A stretch of 64,000 nt of DNA from Pontibacterium sp049603715 (lineage in GTDB: Bacteria; Pseudomonadota; Gammaproteobacteria; Pseudomonadales; Balneatricaceae), in contig JBMYSW010000007.1 of NCBI GenBank assembly GCA_049603715.1, positions 81,719 to 145,718 of the forward strand, in the 5' to 3' direction. A program made the position numbers and the translations under genes. Within the stretch, counting starts at the first letter, position 1. Every line of letters starts with the position of its first letter. Positions 27,423 to 36,793 of the stretch are shown here, in pieces. The notes below the pieces were generated by a model that saw only the letters and a list, made by a program, of their open reading frames with translations, did no database searches and was not told the DNA's origin.

Positions 27423-28211
27423 CTAACCAGGGCTCACCTTTGGCTCTACGGCGATAAGCGACGCACCATGGTCTTCAATCATTTTTTTACTTTTGGGGTC
27501 GACGCCTGTATCGGTGATACAGAAGTCTAAATCGCTAATAGGACACACCACCATGCTGCTACGTTGCGCAAATTTTGAGCTATCGACGAGCAATATCTTT
27601 TTCTCTGCCTGTCGTAACAATCGGGTAGTGCCCTGCACGATTTGAGGGTCTGTTTCCATAACACCCAACGGGCCAATACCTTGAGCACCAAAAAACATTT
27701 TGGCGGCGTAAAAGTTCGCCGTGCCATCATCTGGGAACGGGCTCAGAATCAGGTTTTGCTCTCGATATAGCTTGCCACTGGGCAAAGTTACGCTGCACTT
27801 GCTGTTCTTTAACAAGTACTCAGCAATCACAAAGGAATTGGTCAGTACGTGTAATTGGCGCGATTTAAGGTGCTCAGCCATCATGTAAGCGGTAGAGCCG
27901 CCTCCGATAATGATTGATTCCCCGTCCTCACACATGGCAGCCGCCGCTTTCGCAACGGCGCGCTTTGCTGCCGCATTCATCGTTTGGCTGACCGAAAAAG
28001 GTCGACCTGCCAACCCCGTCGATGTCGGTGGATGCAAAGACTCTGCACCTCCGCGTACTCGCTTTAACTTGCCTGTTTTATGCAAGTAAGCGATGTCTCG
28101 ACGAATAGTTGCCTCCGACGCGCCCAGCAAATCCACCAGATACCCCACAGTGACAACCGGCTTTTGGTTAACCTCTGCAAGGATGATTCTGTGCCGCTCT
28201 CGCTCGTGCAT
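27423..28211 (-). CDS. rhaR: DeoR-family regulator of rhamnose use
   Basis: 262-residue DeoR-family repressor. The N-terminal winged helix is HRIILAEVNQKPVVTVGYLV then LLGASEATIRRDIAYLHKTG and RVRGGAESL, the DeoR signature. The C-terminal DeoRC sensor domain includes IIIGGGSTAYMMAEHL and KILLVDSSKFAQRSS. It is first in the rha transport operon, so it is probably autoregulated. Rhizobial rha clusters also use a DeoR-type RhaR rather than the AraC-type enteric regulators. The tandem repeats in the adjacent divergent region are the likely binding area. Confidence 0.88.
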   Translation of the reverse strand: MHERERHRIILAEVNQKPVVTVGYLVDLLGASEATIRRDIAYLHKTGKLKRVRGGAESLHPPTSTGLAGRPFSVSQTMNAAAKRAVAKAAAAMCEDGESIIIGGGSTAYMMAEHLKSRQLHVLTNSFVIAEYLLKNSKCSVTLPSGKLYREQNLILSPFPDDGTANFYAAKMFFGAQGIGPLGVMETDPQIVQGTTRLLRQAEKKILLVDSSKFAQRSSMVVCPISDLDFCITDTGVDPKSKKMIEDHGASLIAVEPKVSPG

Positions 28212-28498
28212 TTCAAACTCTCCCGATCAATATCCATCAAAAAACAAAATAAAACAAGCATAAATAGTCATTTTTTGATTATTTATGATTATTTATGATT
28301 ATTTATGATTATTTATGATTATTTATGATTATTGTTGATTGTTTTCATTGCTTTGTTTATATTTCACCAATCATTTTCAGTCATTGGCGCGCTATATTTA
28401 ATCATAAATGCGCATCCAGTGCCTGTTTGTTGCCAATAAAGGCTCAAACCACAGGTTTAAGCCCCCGTTAATAAAGACAAAAAAGAGGATGGCATACC
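28212..28498. promoter_or_regulatory. Divergent rhaR/rhaD control region
   Basis: 287-bp AT-rich region between the two rhamnose operons. It holds the 10-bp tandem repeat array described separately and an inverted copy of the unit (TAATCATAAAT, 28399-28409). Both divergent promoters must be here. AGAGGA precedes the rhaD start. Confidence 0.7.
28276..28340. repeat. 10-bp tandem repeat array (unit ATTTATGATT)
   Basis: Five exact copies of ATTTATGATT (28281-28330), preceded by a half copy and followed by a degenerate one (ATTGTTGATT). The period equals about one DNA turn, so the TGATT steps all face one side and the A/T runs should bend the DNA. An inverted perfect 11-mer of the same unit lies at 28399-28409. 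It could be a DeoR-type multi-site operator, a bent-DNA element or a slippage-prone repeat. Confidence 0.85.
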
Positions 28499-30604
28499 AT
28501 GCCTAATACAAATCAGGATTCCGCTTTACTGCAAAACCTCTGGGATGCGGATAAAGCTGCAACACTATCTCCCGAAGAAGAGCTGGTTTATCGCTCAAAC
28601 CTTCTTGGTTCTGATAAGCGCGTTACCAACTACGGTGGCGGTAATACTTCTGCCAAAATCATGCAAAAGGACCCACTATCTAACCAAGAGGTTGAAGTAC
28701 TGTGGGTTAAAGGCTCTGGTGGCGACATCGGCAGTATGGGGCTAGCTGGCTTTGCAACGCTTTATTTAGAAAAGCTAGAGGCATTAAAAGGCCTCTACCG
28801 TGGCGAGGCGTTCGAAGATGAAATGGTTGGCTACCTGCCACATTGCACCTTTAACCTAAATGCACGTGCCGCCAGTATCGATACACCGCTACACGCTTAT
28901 GTTCCTTATAAACATGTTGACCACCTTCACCCAGATGCGGTGATTGCCATTGCAGCAAGCAAAAACAGTCAAGAACTAACACAATCAATCTTTAATGGCG
29001 ATATTGGCTGGCTTCCATGGCGCCGTCCAGGCTTCCAATTGGGTTTGGAGCTAGAAAAAATCGCCAAAGAAAACCCACACCTTAAAGGTGTGATGCTTGA
29101 AGCACACGGCCTATTTACTTGGGCGGATACCGCTTATGACTGCTACGTAAACTCACTCAACACGATTAACCAAGCACAATCTTGGTTTGATGAGCAGTTA
29201 GCAAACAATGAAGCCTTTGGTGGTGCCGTGCACACTAGCTTAGACGCGGAAGCACGCGCTCAAATTGCTAGCCAAATCATGCCAATCATTCGCGGTATGA
29301 CCAGCGATCACCAACGCCAAATTGGCCACTTTAATGACTCGGCCGAGGTACTAGAGTTTGTTAACAGCCAACAATTAGATAGCTTGGCTGAGCTTGGCAC
29401 CTCGTGCCCTGACCACTTTTTGCGCACCAAAATCAAGCCGTTGGTGTTGCCGTTTACTCCAAGCGAAAACAACCTAGACGCAGTAAAAGAGCAGTTACCT
29501 GAACTGCTGTCAGGTTACCGTGCCGACTACGCAGCCTATTACGAGCGCTGTAAGCACGACAACAGTCCAGCGATTCGCGATGCTAACCCAGTGGTATACC
29601 TCATTCCGGGTGTAGGCATGCTGACGTTCGCCAAGGATAAAGCCACCGCCCGTATTGCCGGTGAGTTTTACGTTAACGCCATTAATGTGATGCGCGGCGC
29701 TTCAGGCGTAAGCGAATACATGGGCTTGCCTGAACAAGAAGCTTTTGACATCGAATACTGGCTATTAGAAGAAGCGAAGCTTCAGCGTATGCCTAAGCCA
29801 AAAAGCTTGGCTGGCCAAATCGCCCTTATTACCGGTGGTGCAGGTGGTATTGGCAAAGCGACTGCAGAGCGTTTATTGCGCGAAGGCGCATGCGTGATGC
29901 TGACCGATATCGACGCAGCGGCACTTGCCGAAACCGAAGCAGAGTTTGCACAAGCATTTAGCGCCGATGTTGTGGCCAGCTGCCGCATGGACGTAACCGA
30001 CGAAACTCAAGTAAAACAAGCCTTTAGCTCTACTGCTCAGCGTTTTGGTGGCGTCGATATTCTTGTATCTAATGCTGGCATTGCCTCTTCGTCGCCGCTT
30101 TCAGACACCACATTGGATAGCTGGAACTTCAACCAAAACATTTTGTCCACTGGCTACTTCTTAGTGGCACGCGAAGCCTTTACACTACTTAAGTCGCAAT
30201 CCATGGGTGGCTCTATGGTCTTTGTCGCGAGCAAAAACGGTCTTGTAGCATCAGCCAATGCATCGGCTTACTGCACCGCCAAAGCGGCCGAAATCCAGCT
30301 GGCTCGTTGCGTAGCACTTGAGGGTGCGCCAGAAGGTATCCGCGTTAACGTGGTTAACCCAGATGCGGTGTTACGCGGATCAAAAATTTGGTCGGGTAAA
30401 TGGAAAGAAGAGCGCGCCAGCGCTTACAAGATGTCAACGGATGACCTCGAAGAGCATTACCGCAATCGCAGCCTACTTAAGCGCAACGTTTTCCCTGAAG
30501 ACATTGCCGAAGGTGTTTACTTCTTTGTTTCCGAAGCGTCTTCAAAGTCTACCGGTAATATTTTGAATGTTGATGCAGGGCATGCGCCTTCATTCACTCG
30601 ATAA
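28499..30604 (+). CDS. rhaD: Bifunctional rhamnulose-1-phosphate aldolase / lactaldehyde dehydrogenase
   Basis: 701-residue fusion. Residues ~25-300 are a class II aldolase/adducin domain with the zinc motif HVDHLHPDA near residue 140 and LEAHGLFTW. Residues ~435-701 are a short-chain dehydrogenase with NAD motif TGGAGGIGK and catalytic Y-x-x-x-K in YCTAKAAE near residue 590. The aldolase splits L-rhamnulose 1-phosphate to dihydroxyacetone phosphate and L-lactaldehyde, and the SDR half oxidises or reduces the lactaldehyde. This fused form is the rhizobial RhaD type, unlike the separate enteric enzymes. It is first gene of the rightward operon, 23 bp before rhaI. Confidence 0.95.
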   Translation: MPNTNQDSALLQNLWDADKAATLSPEEELVYRSNLLGSDKRVTNYGGGNTSAKIMQKDPLSNQEVEVLWVKGSGGDIGSMGLAGFATLYLEKLEALKGLYRGEAFEDEMVGYLPHCTFNLNARAASIDTPLHAYVPYKHVDHLHPDAVIAIAASKNSQELTQSIFNGDIGWLPWRRPGFQLGLELEKIAKENPHLKGVMLEAHGLFTWADTAYDCYVNSLNTINQAQSWFDEQLANNEAFGGAVHTSLDAEARAQIASQIMPIIRGMTSDHQRQIGHFNDSAEVLEFVNSQQLDSLAELGTSCPDHFLRTKIKPLVLPFTPSENNLDAVKEQLPELLSGYRADYAAYYERCKHDNSPAIRDANPVVYLIPGVGMLTFAKDKATARIAGEFYVNAINVMRGASGVSEYMGLPEQEAFDIEYWLLEEAKLQRMPKPKSLAGQIALITGGAGGIGKATAERLLREGACVMLTDIDAAALAETEAEFAQAFSADVVASCRMDVTDETQVKQAFSSTAQRFGGVDILVSNAGIASSSPLSDTTLDSWNFNQNILSTGYFLVAREAFTLLKSQSMGGSMVFVASKNGLVASANASAYCTAKAAEIQLARCVALEGAPEGIRVNVVNPDAVLRGSKIWSGKWKEERASAYKMSTDDLEEHYRNRSLLKRNVFPEDIAEGVYFFVSEASSKSTGNILNVDAGHAPSFTR

Positions 30605-30627
30605 TAAAAAGCTAAAGGTTTAGAGCA

Positions 30628-31923
30628 ATGACAACAATAAAAGCGATCGATCAGCAGCTGATCGAAGACCAAAACAAGTTACACAAGGATGCGCTAGACG
30701 CGGACTATAACGCGCTTGCTAATAAGCTTGCGCGCCAAAATATCGATATCGAAAAATTAACCGAGCAAGCGGCAGCGTTTGATATTGCCCTACCTTCATG
30801 GGGCTTGGGCACTGGCGGCACACGCTTTGCCCGCTTTCCGGGCGAAGGCGAGCCACGCAATGTATTCGAAAAAGTCGCTGACTGCGGTGTAGTTAACCAG
30901 CTAGGTCAGGCATCTTCAGCCGTATCGCTACACATTCCTTGGGACACCCCGTCAGACCCAATGGAACTAAAAGAGTTTACTAACGCACGTGGCCTTACCT
31001 TTGATGCCATGAACTCGAACACCTTCCAAGATCAAAAAGATCAGGAGCATTCGTACAAATACGGCAGCTTAACTCACAGCGAAGAAGCCGTGCGTGAGCA
31101 AGCCATTGCTCACAATATCGAGACCATTGAGCTAGGCAAAAAGCTAGGCTCAAACGCACTGACTGTGTGGGTCGGTGACGGCTCTAACTTCCCAGGGCAA
31201 CAGCACTTTAGCAACTCGTTTGCTCGATACCTTGAGAGCGCGGGCAAAATTTACTCAGCACTGCCTGATGATTGGTCGATGCTGCTAGAGCATAAAATCT
31301 TTGAGCCGGCTTTCTACTCAACAGTGATTCAAGATTGGGGCAGCAGCTACCTTGCCGCTAAAGAAATTGGCGAGAAGTGCGCGTGTTTGGTTGACCTTGG
31401 CCACCACGCACCTAACGTCAATATCGAAATGATCGTGGCTCGCCTAGCGCAGTTTGGCAAGCTAGGCGGCTTCCACTTTAACGACAGTAAGTACGGCGAC
31501 GACGACCTCGACAGCGGCTCAATCAACCCGTATCAGTTGTTCTTGGTGTTTAACGAACTTGTGGATATTCAGCAGCAAGATAAGAGCTTTGCGCCTTTCT
31601 ATATGCTAGACCAATCACACAATGTGACAGACCCTATCGAAAGCTTGATTTACAGCGCAGCAGAAGTGCAACGTGCATTCGTGAAAGCAGCGTTGGTTGA
31701 TCGTAACGCACTGACTCAATACCAAAATGGCAATGATGCATTAATGGCACAAGCAACGCTAAAAGCCGCTTATAACCTTGATGTAGAGCCAATTTTGCAA
31801 ATGGCACGTTTACGCAGCGGTGGCGCAGTTAGCCCAATCGCAACTTACCGTGCTAGCGGCTACCGCCAACAAATGGGCCAAGAACGCCCATCAAGTGGCC
31901 AGTCCGGCTCAGGTATTGTTTAG
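30628..31923 (+). CDS. rhaI: L-rhamnose isomerase (rhizobial/Pseudomonas type)
   Basis: 431-residue TIM-barrel isomerase converting L-rhamnose to L-rhamnulose. It has the xylose-isomerase-like metal sites expected of the RhaI type: MLLEHKIFEPAFYSTVIQDW, CACLVDLGHHAPNVNIEM, LGGFHFNDSKYGDDDLDSGS and the late MLDQSHNVTDP. The type is distinct from E. coli RhaA. It ends with a good terminator 80 bp downstream. Confidence 0.95.
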   Translation: MTTIKAIDQQLIEDQNKLHKDALDADYNALANKLARQNIDIEKLTEQAAAFDIALPSWGLGTGGTRFARFPGEGEPRNVFEKVADCGVVNQLGQASSAVSLHIPWDTPSDPMELKEFTNARGLTFDAMNSNTFQDQKDQEHSYKYGSLTHSEEAVREQAIAHNIETIELGKKLGSNALTVWVGDGSNFPGQQHFSNSFARYLESAGKIYSALPDDWSMLLEHKIFEPAFYSTVIQDWGSSYLAAKEIGEKCACLVDLGHHAPNVNIEMIVARLAQFGKLGGFHFNDSKYGDDDLDSGSINPYQLFLVFNELVDIQQQDKSFAPFYMLDQSHNVTDPIESLIYSAAEVQRAFVKAALVDRNALTQYQNGNDALMAQATLKAAYNLDVEPILQMARLRSGGAVSPIATYRASGYRQQMGQERPSSGQSGSGIV

Positions 31924-32002
31924 CACACCTCTTTGTTCTACCCCATGCTAAGGATCGGCGTGGGAGCGTGCACTTTTATCATCTCTTGGATTAGCAACCT
32001 TT

Positions 32003-32036
32003 GCCGCTTTACGCTTTGCGTAACGCGGCTTTTTTT
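32003..32036 (+). terminator. Terminator after rhaI
   Basis: GCCGCTTTACGC, loop TTT, then GCGTAACGCGGC and seven T residues. It ends the rhaDI operon and separates it from the convergent gntR. Confidence 0.92.
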
Positions 32037-32048
32037 GGCGACTGTATT

Positions 32049-33047
32049 CTAAAGACTCTCACCAAAATCAAACTCCACCTCTAGGGTGGTTTTTTGCGTT
32101 TTGGGTGCTTGGCCATTCAGGCGGGCAACTAAGGCTTGGGCCGCTTGTTTACCCATATCAAAACGAGGGGTAATAACAGTAGCGAGGCGAGGGTGCATGG
32201 CACGTGCAATGTCGTGACCGTGAAAACCCGCTATCGCCATTTGAGCAGGCACAGCAATACCGCGTTTTTGGCACTCAAACAAAGCACCAATGGCTAAGTC
32301 GTCGTTGGTACAAAAAATGCCGTCGGTTTCTGGGTATTGGCTTAAGGCTTGGTCTAAAAACTCGGCACCCAAGGTAAACGACGAAGACTGGGTGGTTTGC
32401 AAGCAACGAGGCTCCAAGCCATGTGCCTCCATCGCTTGGGTATAACCTTGCATCCGCTGTTGGGTGCGCACATCCATACGCGCGGCAAAATACACAATGT
32501 GGCGACGACCGCGGGCAATCATATGCTCGGTCATTTGGCGCGACGCAGCTGCATTATCGAAACCAACGGCCTGTTCTATGGGCTCCGATACACTGTCCAT
32601 AATCTCCACCACGGGCACACCCGCCGTTTTAATCATTTTCAGTACTCGGTCGGTGTGTTGGCTTTCGGCCAAAATCAGTCCGTCCACATTGTACGAGAGC
32701 AAGGTCGCAATGCGTGCTTCTTCAGCTTCTTGGCTGTAGCCATAGTGGGCCAACATGGTTTGATAACCCGCCGCTTCTGTCACCGACTCAATGCCTTGCA
32801 GCACTTCGGCAAACACTTGGTTGGTTAACGAGGGCAGCAGCACACCAATGGCGTGGCTTTTGGAGTTAGACAGGATATCGGGAGCGCGATTAGGGATATA
32901 ACCGAGCTGCTCTACCGCGGCGGCGATTTTGGCTTGCAGTGCCGGAGACACTTGATTGGGGTTACGTAAATAACGGCTGACCGTCATTTTGGTGACGCCG
33001 ACTTGGTCGGCCACGTGTTGCAGTGTCGGGCGTTTATTTTTAGACAT
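32049..33047 (-). CDS. gntR: LacI-family gluconate repressor
   Basis: 332-residue LacI-family regulator. The HTH is TLQHVADQVGVTKMTVSRYL with the LacI hinge RAPDILSNSKSHAIGVLLP, and a periplasmic-binding-like effector domain follows (GFDNAAASRQMTEHMIARGR, DGIFCTNDDLAIGALF). The HTH closely resembles enteric GntR, and gntK lies immediately upstream. Palindromes of the GntR operator type occur in its own promoter and before the TRAP operon, supporting both autoregulation and control of uptake. Gluconate or 6-phosphogluconate would be the inducer. Confidence 0.92.
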   Translation of the reverse strand: MSKNKRPTLQHVADQVGVTKMTVSRYLRNPNQVSPALQAKIAAAVEQLGYIPNRAPDILSNSKSHAIGVLLPSLTNQVFAEVLQGIESVTEAAGYQTMLAHYGYSQEAEEARIATLLSYNVDGLILAESQHTDRVLKMIKTAGVPVVEIMDSVSEPIEQAVGFDNAAASRQMTEHMIARGRRHIVYFAARMDVRTQQRMQGYTQAMEAHGLEPRCLQTTQSSSFTLGAEFLDQALSQYPETDGIFCTNDDLAIGALFECQKRGIAVPAQMAIAGFHGHDIARAMHPRLATVITPRFDMGKQAAQALVARLNGQAPKTQKTTLEVEFDFGESL

Positions 33048-33073
33048 TGTATAACGACTTAGGCAAGGTGTTT

Positions 33074-33085
33074 GTTACGGGTAAC
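33074..33085. promoter_or_regulatory. GntR operator in the gntR promoter
   Basis: GTTACGGGTAAC, with half sites GTTAC and GTAAC around GG, lies 27-38 nt before the gntR ATG. It differs by one base from the sites before the TRAP operon and suggests negative autoregulation. Confidence 0.7.
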
Positions 33086-33155
33086 ACTATCACACCTTAA
33101 CCTAAGTCCAAAGCAACCAAAAACAAAGCTATTAAAAGCAATAGCTTACGCTGCT

Positions 33156-33659
33156 TTACCTCATACCAAGCTGTTCGCAAAGTTGATCGAGCAAGGCTTC
33201 TGGCGACAGACGAATATCCATCACAATGGCTTCATCCTCGCTTGGCGGCTGTAAAGCATCGAACTGGCTCTTTAGCATCTCTTGGCCATTAAAGTAATGG
33301 CCTGCACGGGCCTGATGTCGCGCCCAAATGGTGTCAAAGTCACCTTTGAGGTACACAAATACCAAGTCGTTTCCGCCCTCCTTCAACTGCTCACGATACT
33401 CGGGCTTAAGTGCCGAACACGCGAGCACCATTGAACGGTGCTCGCCTAGCAGGCGGTTTAAGCTGGTAAGCCAACCCGCACGGTCTGCATCGGTAAGCGG
33501 CGTGCCTGTTTGCATTTTTTGGATATTGGCATCGCTATGAAAGTCGTCACCGTCAAAAAATGGAATGGCTAACCGCTCAGCCAGCTTGCTACCCATTAAG
33601 GATTTACCGCAGCCAGACACGCCGGTCATAACAATTTTGAGTCCTTGGCTTTGTTGCAT
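33156..33659 (-). CDS. gntK: Gluconokinase
   Basis: 167-residue P-loop kinase (ATG at 33659, with AAGAAGG upstream; a longer version from 33689 would overlap the permease gene). Walker A is GVSGCGKS (residues 13-20), and the gluconokinase signatures FFDGDDFHSDANIQKMQTG and LACSALKPEYREQL follow. It phosphorylates gluconate to 6-phosphogluconate for the Entner-Doudoroff or pentose phosphate route; edd/eda/gnd are not in the window. It is the last gene of the TRAP operon. Confidence 0.93.
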   Translation of the reverse strand: MQQSQGLKIVMTGVSGCGKSLMGSKLAERLAIPFFDGDDFHSDANIQKMQTGTPLTDADRAGWLTSLNRLLGEHRSMVLACSALKPEYREQLKEGGNDLVFVYLKGDFDTIWARHQARAGHYFNGQEMLKSQFDALQPPSEDEAIVMDIRLSPEALLDQLCEQLGMR

Positions 33660-33676
33660 ATCGCCCTTCTTTTCCA

Positions 33677-34993
33677 CTACTTCCACCATAATGCCAACTC
33701 AGGGAATGCGATGAGTAAGCCCAGTGCCACCAGCTGCAAACCGATAAATGGGTAAAGCGACTGGAAGATCTCGCCCAAACTGATATCTGGCGGTGTAACC
33801 GACTTAAGATAAAAGGCTGCAGGCCCAAACGGTGGTGACAAGAAAGACACCTGCATGTTCATACAAAAGACCACACCAAACCAGATGGGATCGAGGCCAA
33901 GGCCGGTAATGATTGGCACAAAGATCGGCATGGTAAGCAAGGCAACACCCACCCAATCGAGAAACATGCCCAGCACTAACAGGATGGCCATCATCACCAA
34001 CACCGTACCCATGACGCTGCCGCCAGACCAAGACAGAATTAAACTCTCAACAAACTCGATACCGCCCATCAGGTTGTACACACCTACAAGAGCCGTGGCA
34101 CCGATGCCAATCCAAATAATCATGCCACAGGTTTGCAGAGTCGAAATGGCACTTTCTTTAAGCATAACAAGGTTCAGCTCGCCGCGAATCCACGCCGAAA
34201 CAATGATACCCACCACACCCAGTGCCGAGGCCTCTGTCACCGACGCAATACCGGTGTAAATCGAGCCGAGCACCACAGCCACCGAAAGCAGCGGGAAGAA
34301 CAGCGCCTTAAAGAAGTTAATCGGCTCGCCCTGCTCTTCGTCTGCGTCAGACGGAATAGGTGCATATTCGGGCTTCAGCTTGGCCACCACCAGCACGTAA
34401 ATCACATAGAGTGCGGCCAAAATGAGTGCCGGTAAAAAAGCACCTTTAAACAAGTCACCAATAGAGACACTGGCTGTTAGGCCATAAATAATCAGTACGA
34501 TACTCGGAGGCAACATGGTGCCCAGTGCCCCGCCTGCACAGGTGGTACCAATAGCAAGCTTGCGGTTGTAGCCCAAGCGCAACATTTGCGGTAACGCCAA
34601 CATGCCAAGCAATACGGTTTCGCCACCAATCACGCCCGACATAGAGGCTAAAATAACCGCTACCACCAAGGTTTGCACCGCTACACCACCGCGTAACTTG
34701 CGGCCTAAGCGACTCATCGCATCAAACAAATCGCGAGCAATACCTGAGCGATCCAGCAGTGCCGCCATCAACACAAACATAGGGACGGCTAAAAAGACGT
34801 AACTACCGACAAAGCCATATAATCGGCTGGTCACAAGTGGGAGCACGTCCATTCCAAACCAGCCAATGGCCATAAACACCGCCACAAGGCAGGTAACAAA
34901 AGCGAGCTGCATGCCCGTTAGCAGCAAGCCAATGGTCATGGCGAGCATTAGCAAACTGGCATAACCAATGCCCATAGACGACAAATCAAACAT
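33677..34993 (-). CDS. TRAP transporter large permease (DctM type)
   Basis: 438-residue polytopic membrane protein with about 12 helices, the DctM/SiaM family. Characteristic stretches are LAVPMFVLMAALLDRSGIAR, SGVIGGETVLLGMLALPQM, ATTCAGGALGTMLPPSIVLI-like GTTCAGGALGTMLPPSIVLI and MNMQVSFLSPPFGPAAFYLK. It carries the ion-coupled transport function. It overlaps the small subunit gene by 8 bp and runs into gntK. Gluconate (or a related sugar acid) is the inferred substrate from gntK, gntR and the operators. Confidence 0.92.
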   Translation of the reverse strand: MFDLSSMGIGYASLLMLAMTIGLLLTGMQLAFVTCLVAVFMAIGWFGMDVLPLVTSRLYGFVGSYVFLAVPMFVLMAALLDRSGIARDLFDAMSRLGRKLRGGVAVQTLVVAVILASMSGVIGGETVLLGMLALPQMLRLGYNRKLAIGTTCAGGALGTMLPPSIVLIIYGLTASVSIGDLFKGAFLPALILAALYVIYVLVVAKLKPEYAPIPSDADEEQGEPINFFKALFFPLLSVAVVLGSIYTGIASVTEASALGVVGIIVSAWIRGELNLVMLKESAISTLQTCGMIIWIGIGATALVGVYNLMGGIEFVESLILSWSGGSVMGTVLVMMAILLVLGMFLDWVGVALLTMPIFVPIITGLGLDPIWFGVVFCMNMQVSFLSPPFGPAAFYLKSVTPPDISLGEIFQSLYPFIGLQLVALGLLIAFPELALWWK

Positions 34994-35537
34994 CCGCCTG
35001 CCCTCTTACTAAGCGCCATACATCGCGCACTAAATAACTCATAAACTGCACGGCCATTAACGCCAAGCACAGTAAAATCATGCCTTTGAGCAACGCTGGG
35101 TAGACAGGGTTCCACGCCGAGCCCGAGGTCTCTAAGCGCATATCACCCCAAGGGGCGAACCAGCTGTCTAACATCATGCCGTAAGCGGCGTAACTCAACA
35201 GAGCGACCAAAGCGAGCCCCAACACATGATGCAAAATATCCAGCATTAAGCGCACCTTTGGGCCGACAAGGTCGTAGATCAACACCACGCGCACGTGCTT
35301 GTTAATCGCTAGTGCATAGCTCCCACCCAACACGAATAAACTCGCGCCCAAGAAAGAGGCGGTTTCGTGAACCCACATCGTGGGCGCATTAAAGAAATAG
35401 CGCATAACAATTTCGTAAAACGAAATCGCCACCACCAAAATAAATAAACCACTCAATAGGTGACTGATCGCAACGATAAAGCGATCGAGATAACCCCATG
35501 GCTGATGTGTGGCCACAGGTGGGTTGTGATCATTCAT
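34986..35537 (-). CDS. TRAP transporter small permease (DctQ type)
   Basis: 183-residue four-helix membrane protein of the DctQ family (ATG at 35537 with AGGAC upstream; a GTG at 35564 is possible). Helices are evident at AISHLLSGLFILVVAISFYE, TASFLGASLFVLGGSYALAI, ILHHVLGLALVALLSYAAYG and KGMILLCLALMAVQFMSYLV. The conserved FNAPTMWVHETASFLGA stretch is typical. It partners with the large permease. Confidence 0.9.
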   Translation of the reverse strand: MNDHNPPVATHQPWGYLDRFIVAISHLLSGLFILVVAISFYEIVMRYFFNAPTMWVHETASFLGASLFVLGGSYALAINKHVRVVLIYDLVGPKVRLMLDILHHVLGLALVALLSYAAYGMMLDSWFAPWGDMRLETSGSAWNPVYPALLKGMILLCLALMAVQFMSYLVRDVWRLVRGQADV

Positions 35538-35632
35538 GAAAAAGTCCTGAGGCGCAGGTTCCACCTTTGCGATACGTGTGATACGAGCTGCAAAAGCGGC
35601 ACCTGCAAGAGTAAAAACGACTATACAGGCTG

Positions 35633-36649
35633 TTAGAGCAAGCCGTTGTTTTCGAGGTAGCCAGTCACAGAATCAAATACTTTTTTCGCATTTGGTGACT
35701 GTTGTGCAGCGACTTCCCACTGACTACGAGCGATGGCGCGGAACTTTTTACGCTCATCAGCCGACCAGTTGTGGATAGTAATAGACGCATCTGCTTGCGC
35801 CGCTTTAACAGCCGCTTGGTCCGCCATTTTTAGCTGAGTGGTAATGTCTTGCGCAAAGTCACGTACCGACATTTTGATAATGGCTTGTAGGTCTGCAGGT
35901 AGCTTGTCCCACTTCTTTTGGCTCATTGAAACGTCAATCAATGGCAACGAGTGGAAGCCCGGTTGCACTGGGTGCTTAGCCACATCGTGCATACCTGCTT
36001 TATGGTTGGTTGAGAATACGGTGTAGTCCGCCGCATCGATAACGCCTTTGCTCAAACCGGTGAATACTTCAGAACCCGGTAGGTTAACCGGTGCCGCGCC
36101 CGCTGCCGCAAACACTTGCTGCACCAAACCTTCTGGTGCACGTAGCTTCAAACCTTTTAGGTCTTCTACACCGTTTAGCGGCACTTTAGATACAAAGGCC
36201 TCAACACCCGTGGTAGAAGCACCAATAAACTGGACACCGTAAGGCGCATAAAGCTCAGTCATTAGCTCATTACCACCGCCGTAGTTCATGTATTGCAGTA
36301 ATTGTGATGTATCCGACCATGCACCCACGGTATTACCGATCAAACCAAAGGCAGGATCTTTACCCGAAAAGTAACCTGTAGCGGTTACGTGGCCGTCGAT
36401 AACGCCCATTTTCATACCGTTTAGGGTTTCAGTGTGTTTTAGCACACTACCCACAGGCAATAAGGTGATTTTAACGCGCTGGTTAGTTAGCTCACCGACA
36501 CGGTCTGCCCAGGCTTGTTGTACTTGGTAGTTTTTGTCGCCCGAAGGGTCCGACGACTGAAATTTGAACGTAAAGTCTGCTGCAAATGCAGAGAAAGACA
36601 TAAGGCTGGCCGATGCCAGCGCCAATAGTTTGGTTTTCGCCGTATTCAT
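35633..36649 (-). CDS. TRAP transporter substrate-binding protein (DctP type)
   Basis: 338-residue periplasmic receptor with signal peptide MNTAKTKLLALASASLMSFS and cleavage probably after AFA. DctP family features are GVIDGHVTATGYFSGKDPAF, LKGLKLRAPEGLVQQVFAAA (the conserved arginine that binds carboxylate) and LSKGVIDAADYTVFSTN. The conserved Arg fits an organic acid such as gluconate. It is first gene of the operon, with two GntR-type palindromes about 150 bp upstream. Confidence 0.92.
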   Translation of the reverse strand: MNTAKTKLLALASASLMSFSAFAADFTFKFQSSDPSGDKNYQVQQAWADRVGELTNQRVKITLLPVGSVLKHTETLNGMKMGVIDGHVTATGYFSGKDPAFGLIGNTVGAWSDTSQLLQYMNYGGGNELMTELYAPYGVQFIGASTTGVEAFVSKVPLNGVEDLKGLKLRAPEGLVQQVFAAAGAAPVNLPGSEVFTGLSKGVIDAADYTVFSTNHKAGMHDVAKHPVQPGFHSLPLIDVSMSQKKWDKLPADLQAIIKMSVRDFAQDITTQLKMADQAAVKAAQADASITIHNWSADERKKFRAIARSQWEVAAQQSPNAKKVFDSVTGYLENNGLL

Positions 36650-36793
36650 TAGTTGGAGTCCTTTGATTATTTTTTTGTCGAACGTCGTTACTCGGCGTTT
36701 GCTTTTGCCATGCTCCGCTTGACGTTATCACCATGGTTTTTTCACCTTTAAACAGGTGAGGGTGTTGGGCCATACCACGATGGTCACAAGCAG

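Noticed and set aside
28276..28340. CRISPR-like array
   Set aside because: The units are 10 bp and contiguous without spacers, and no cas genes are present.
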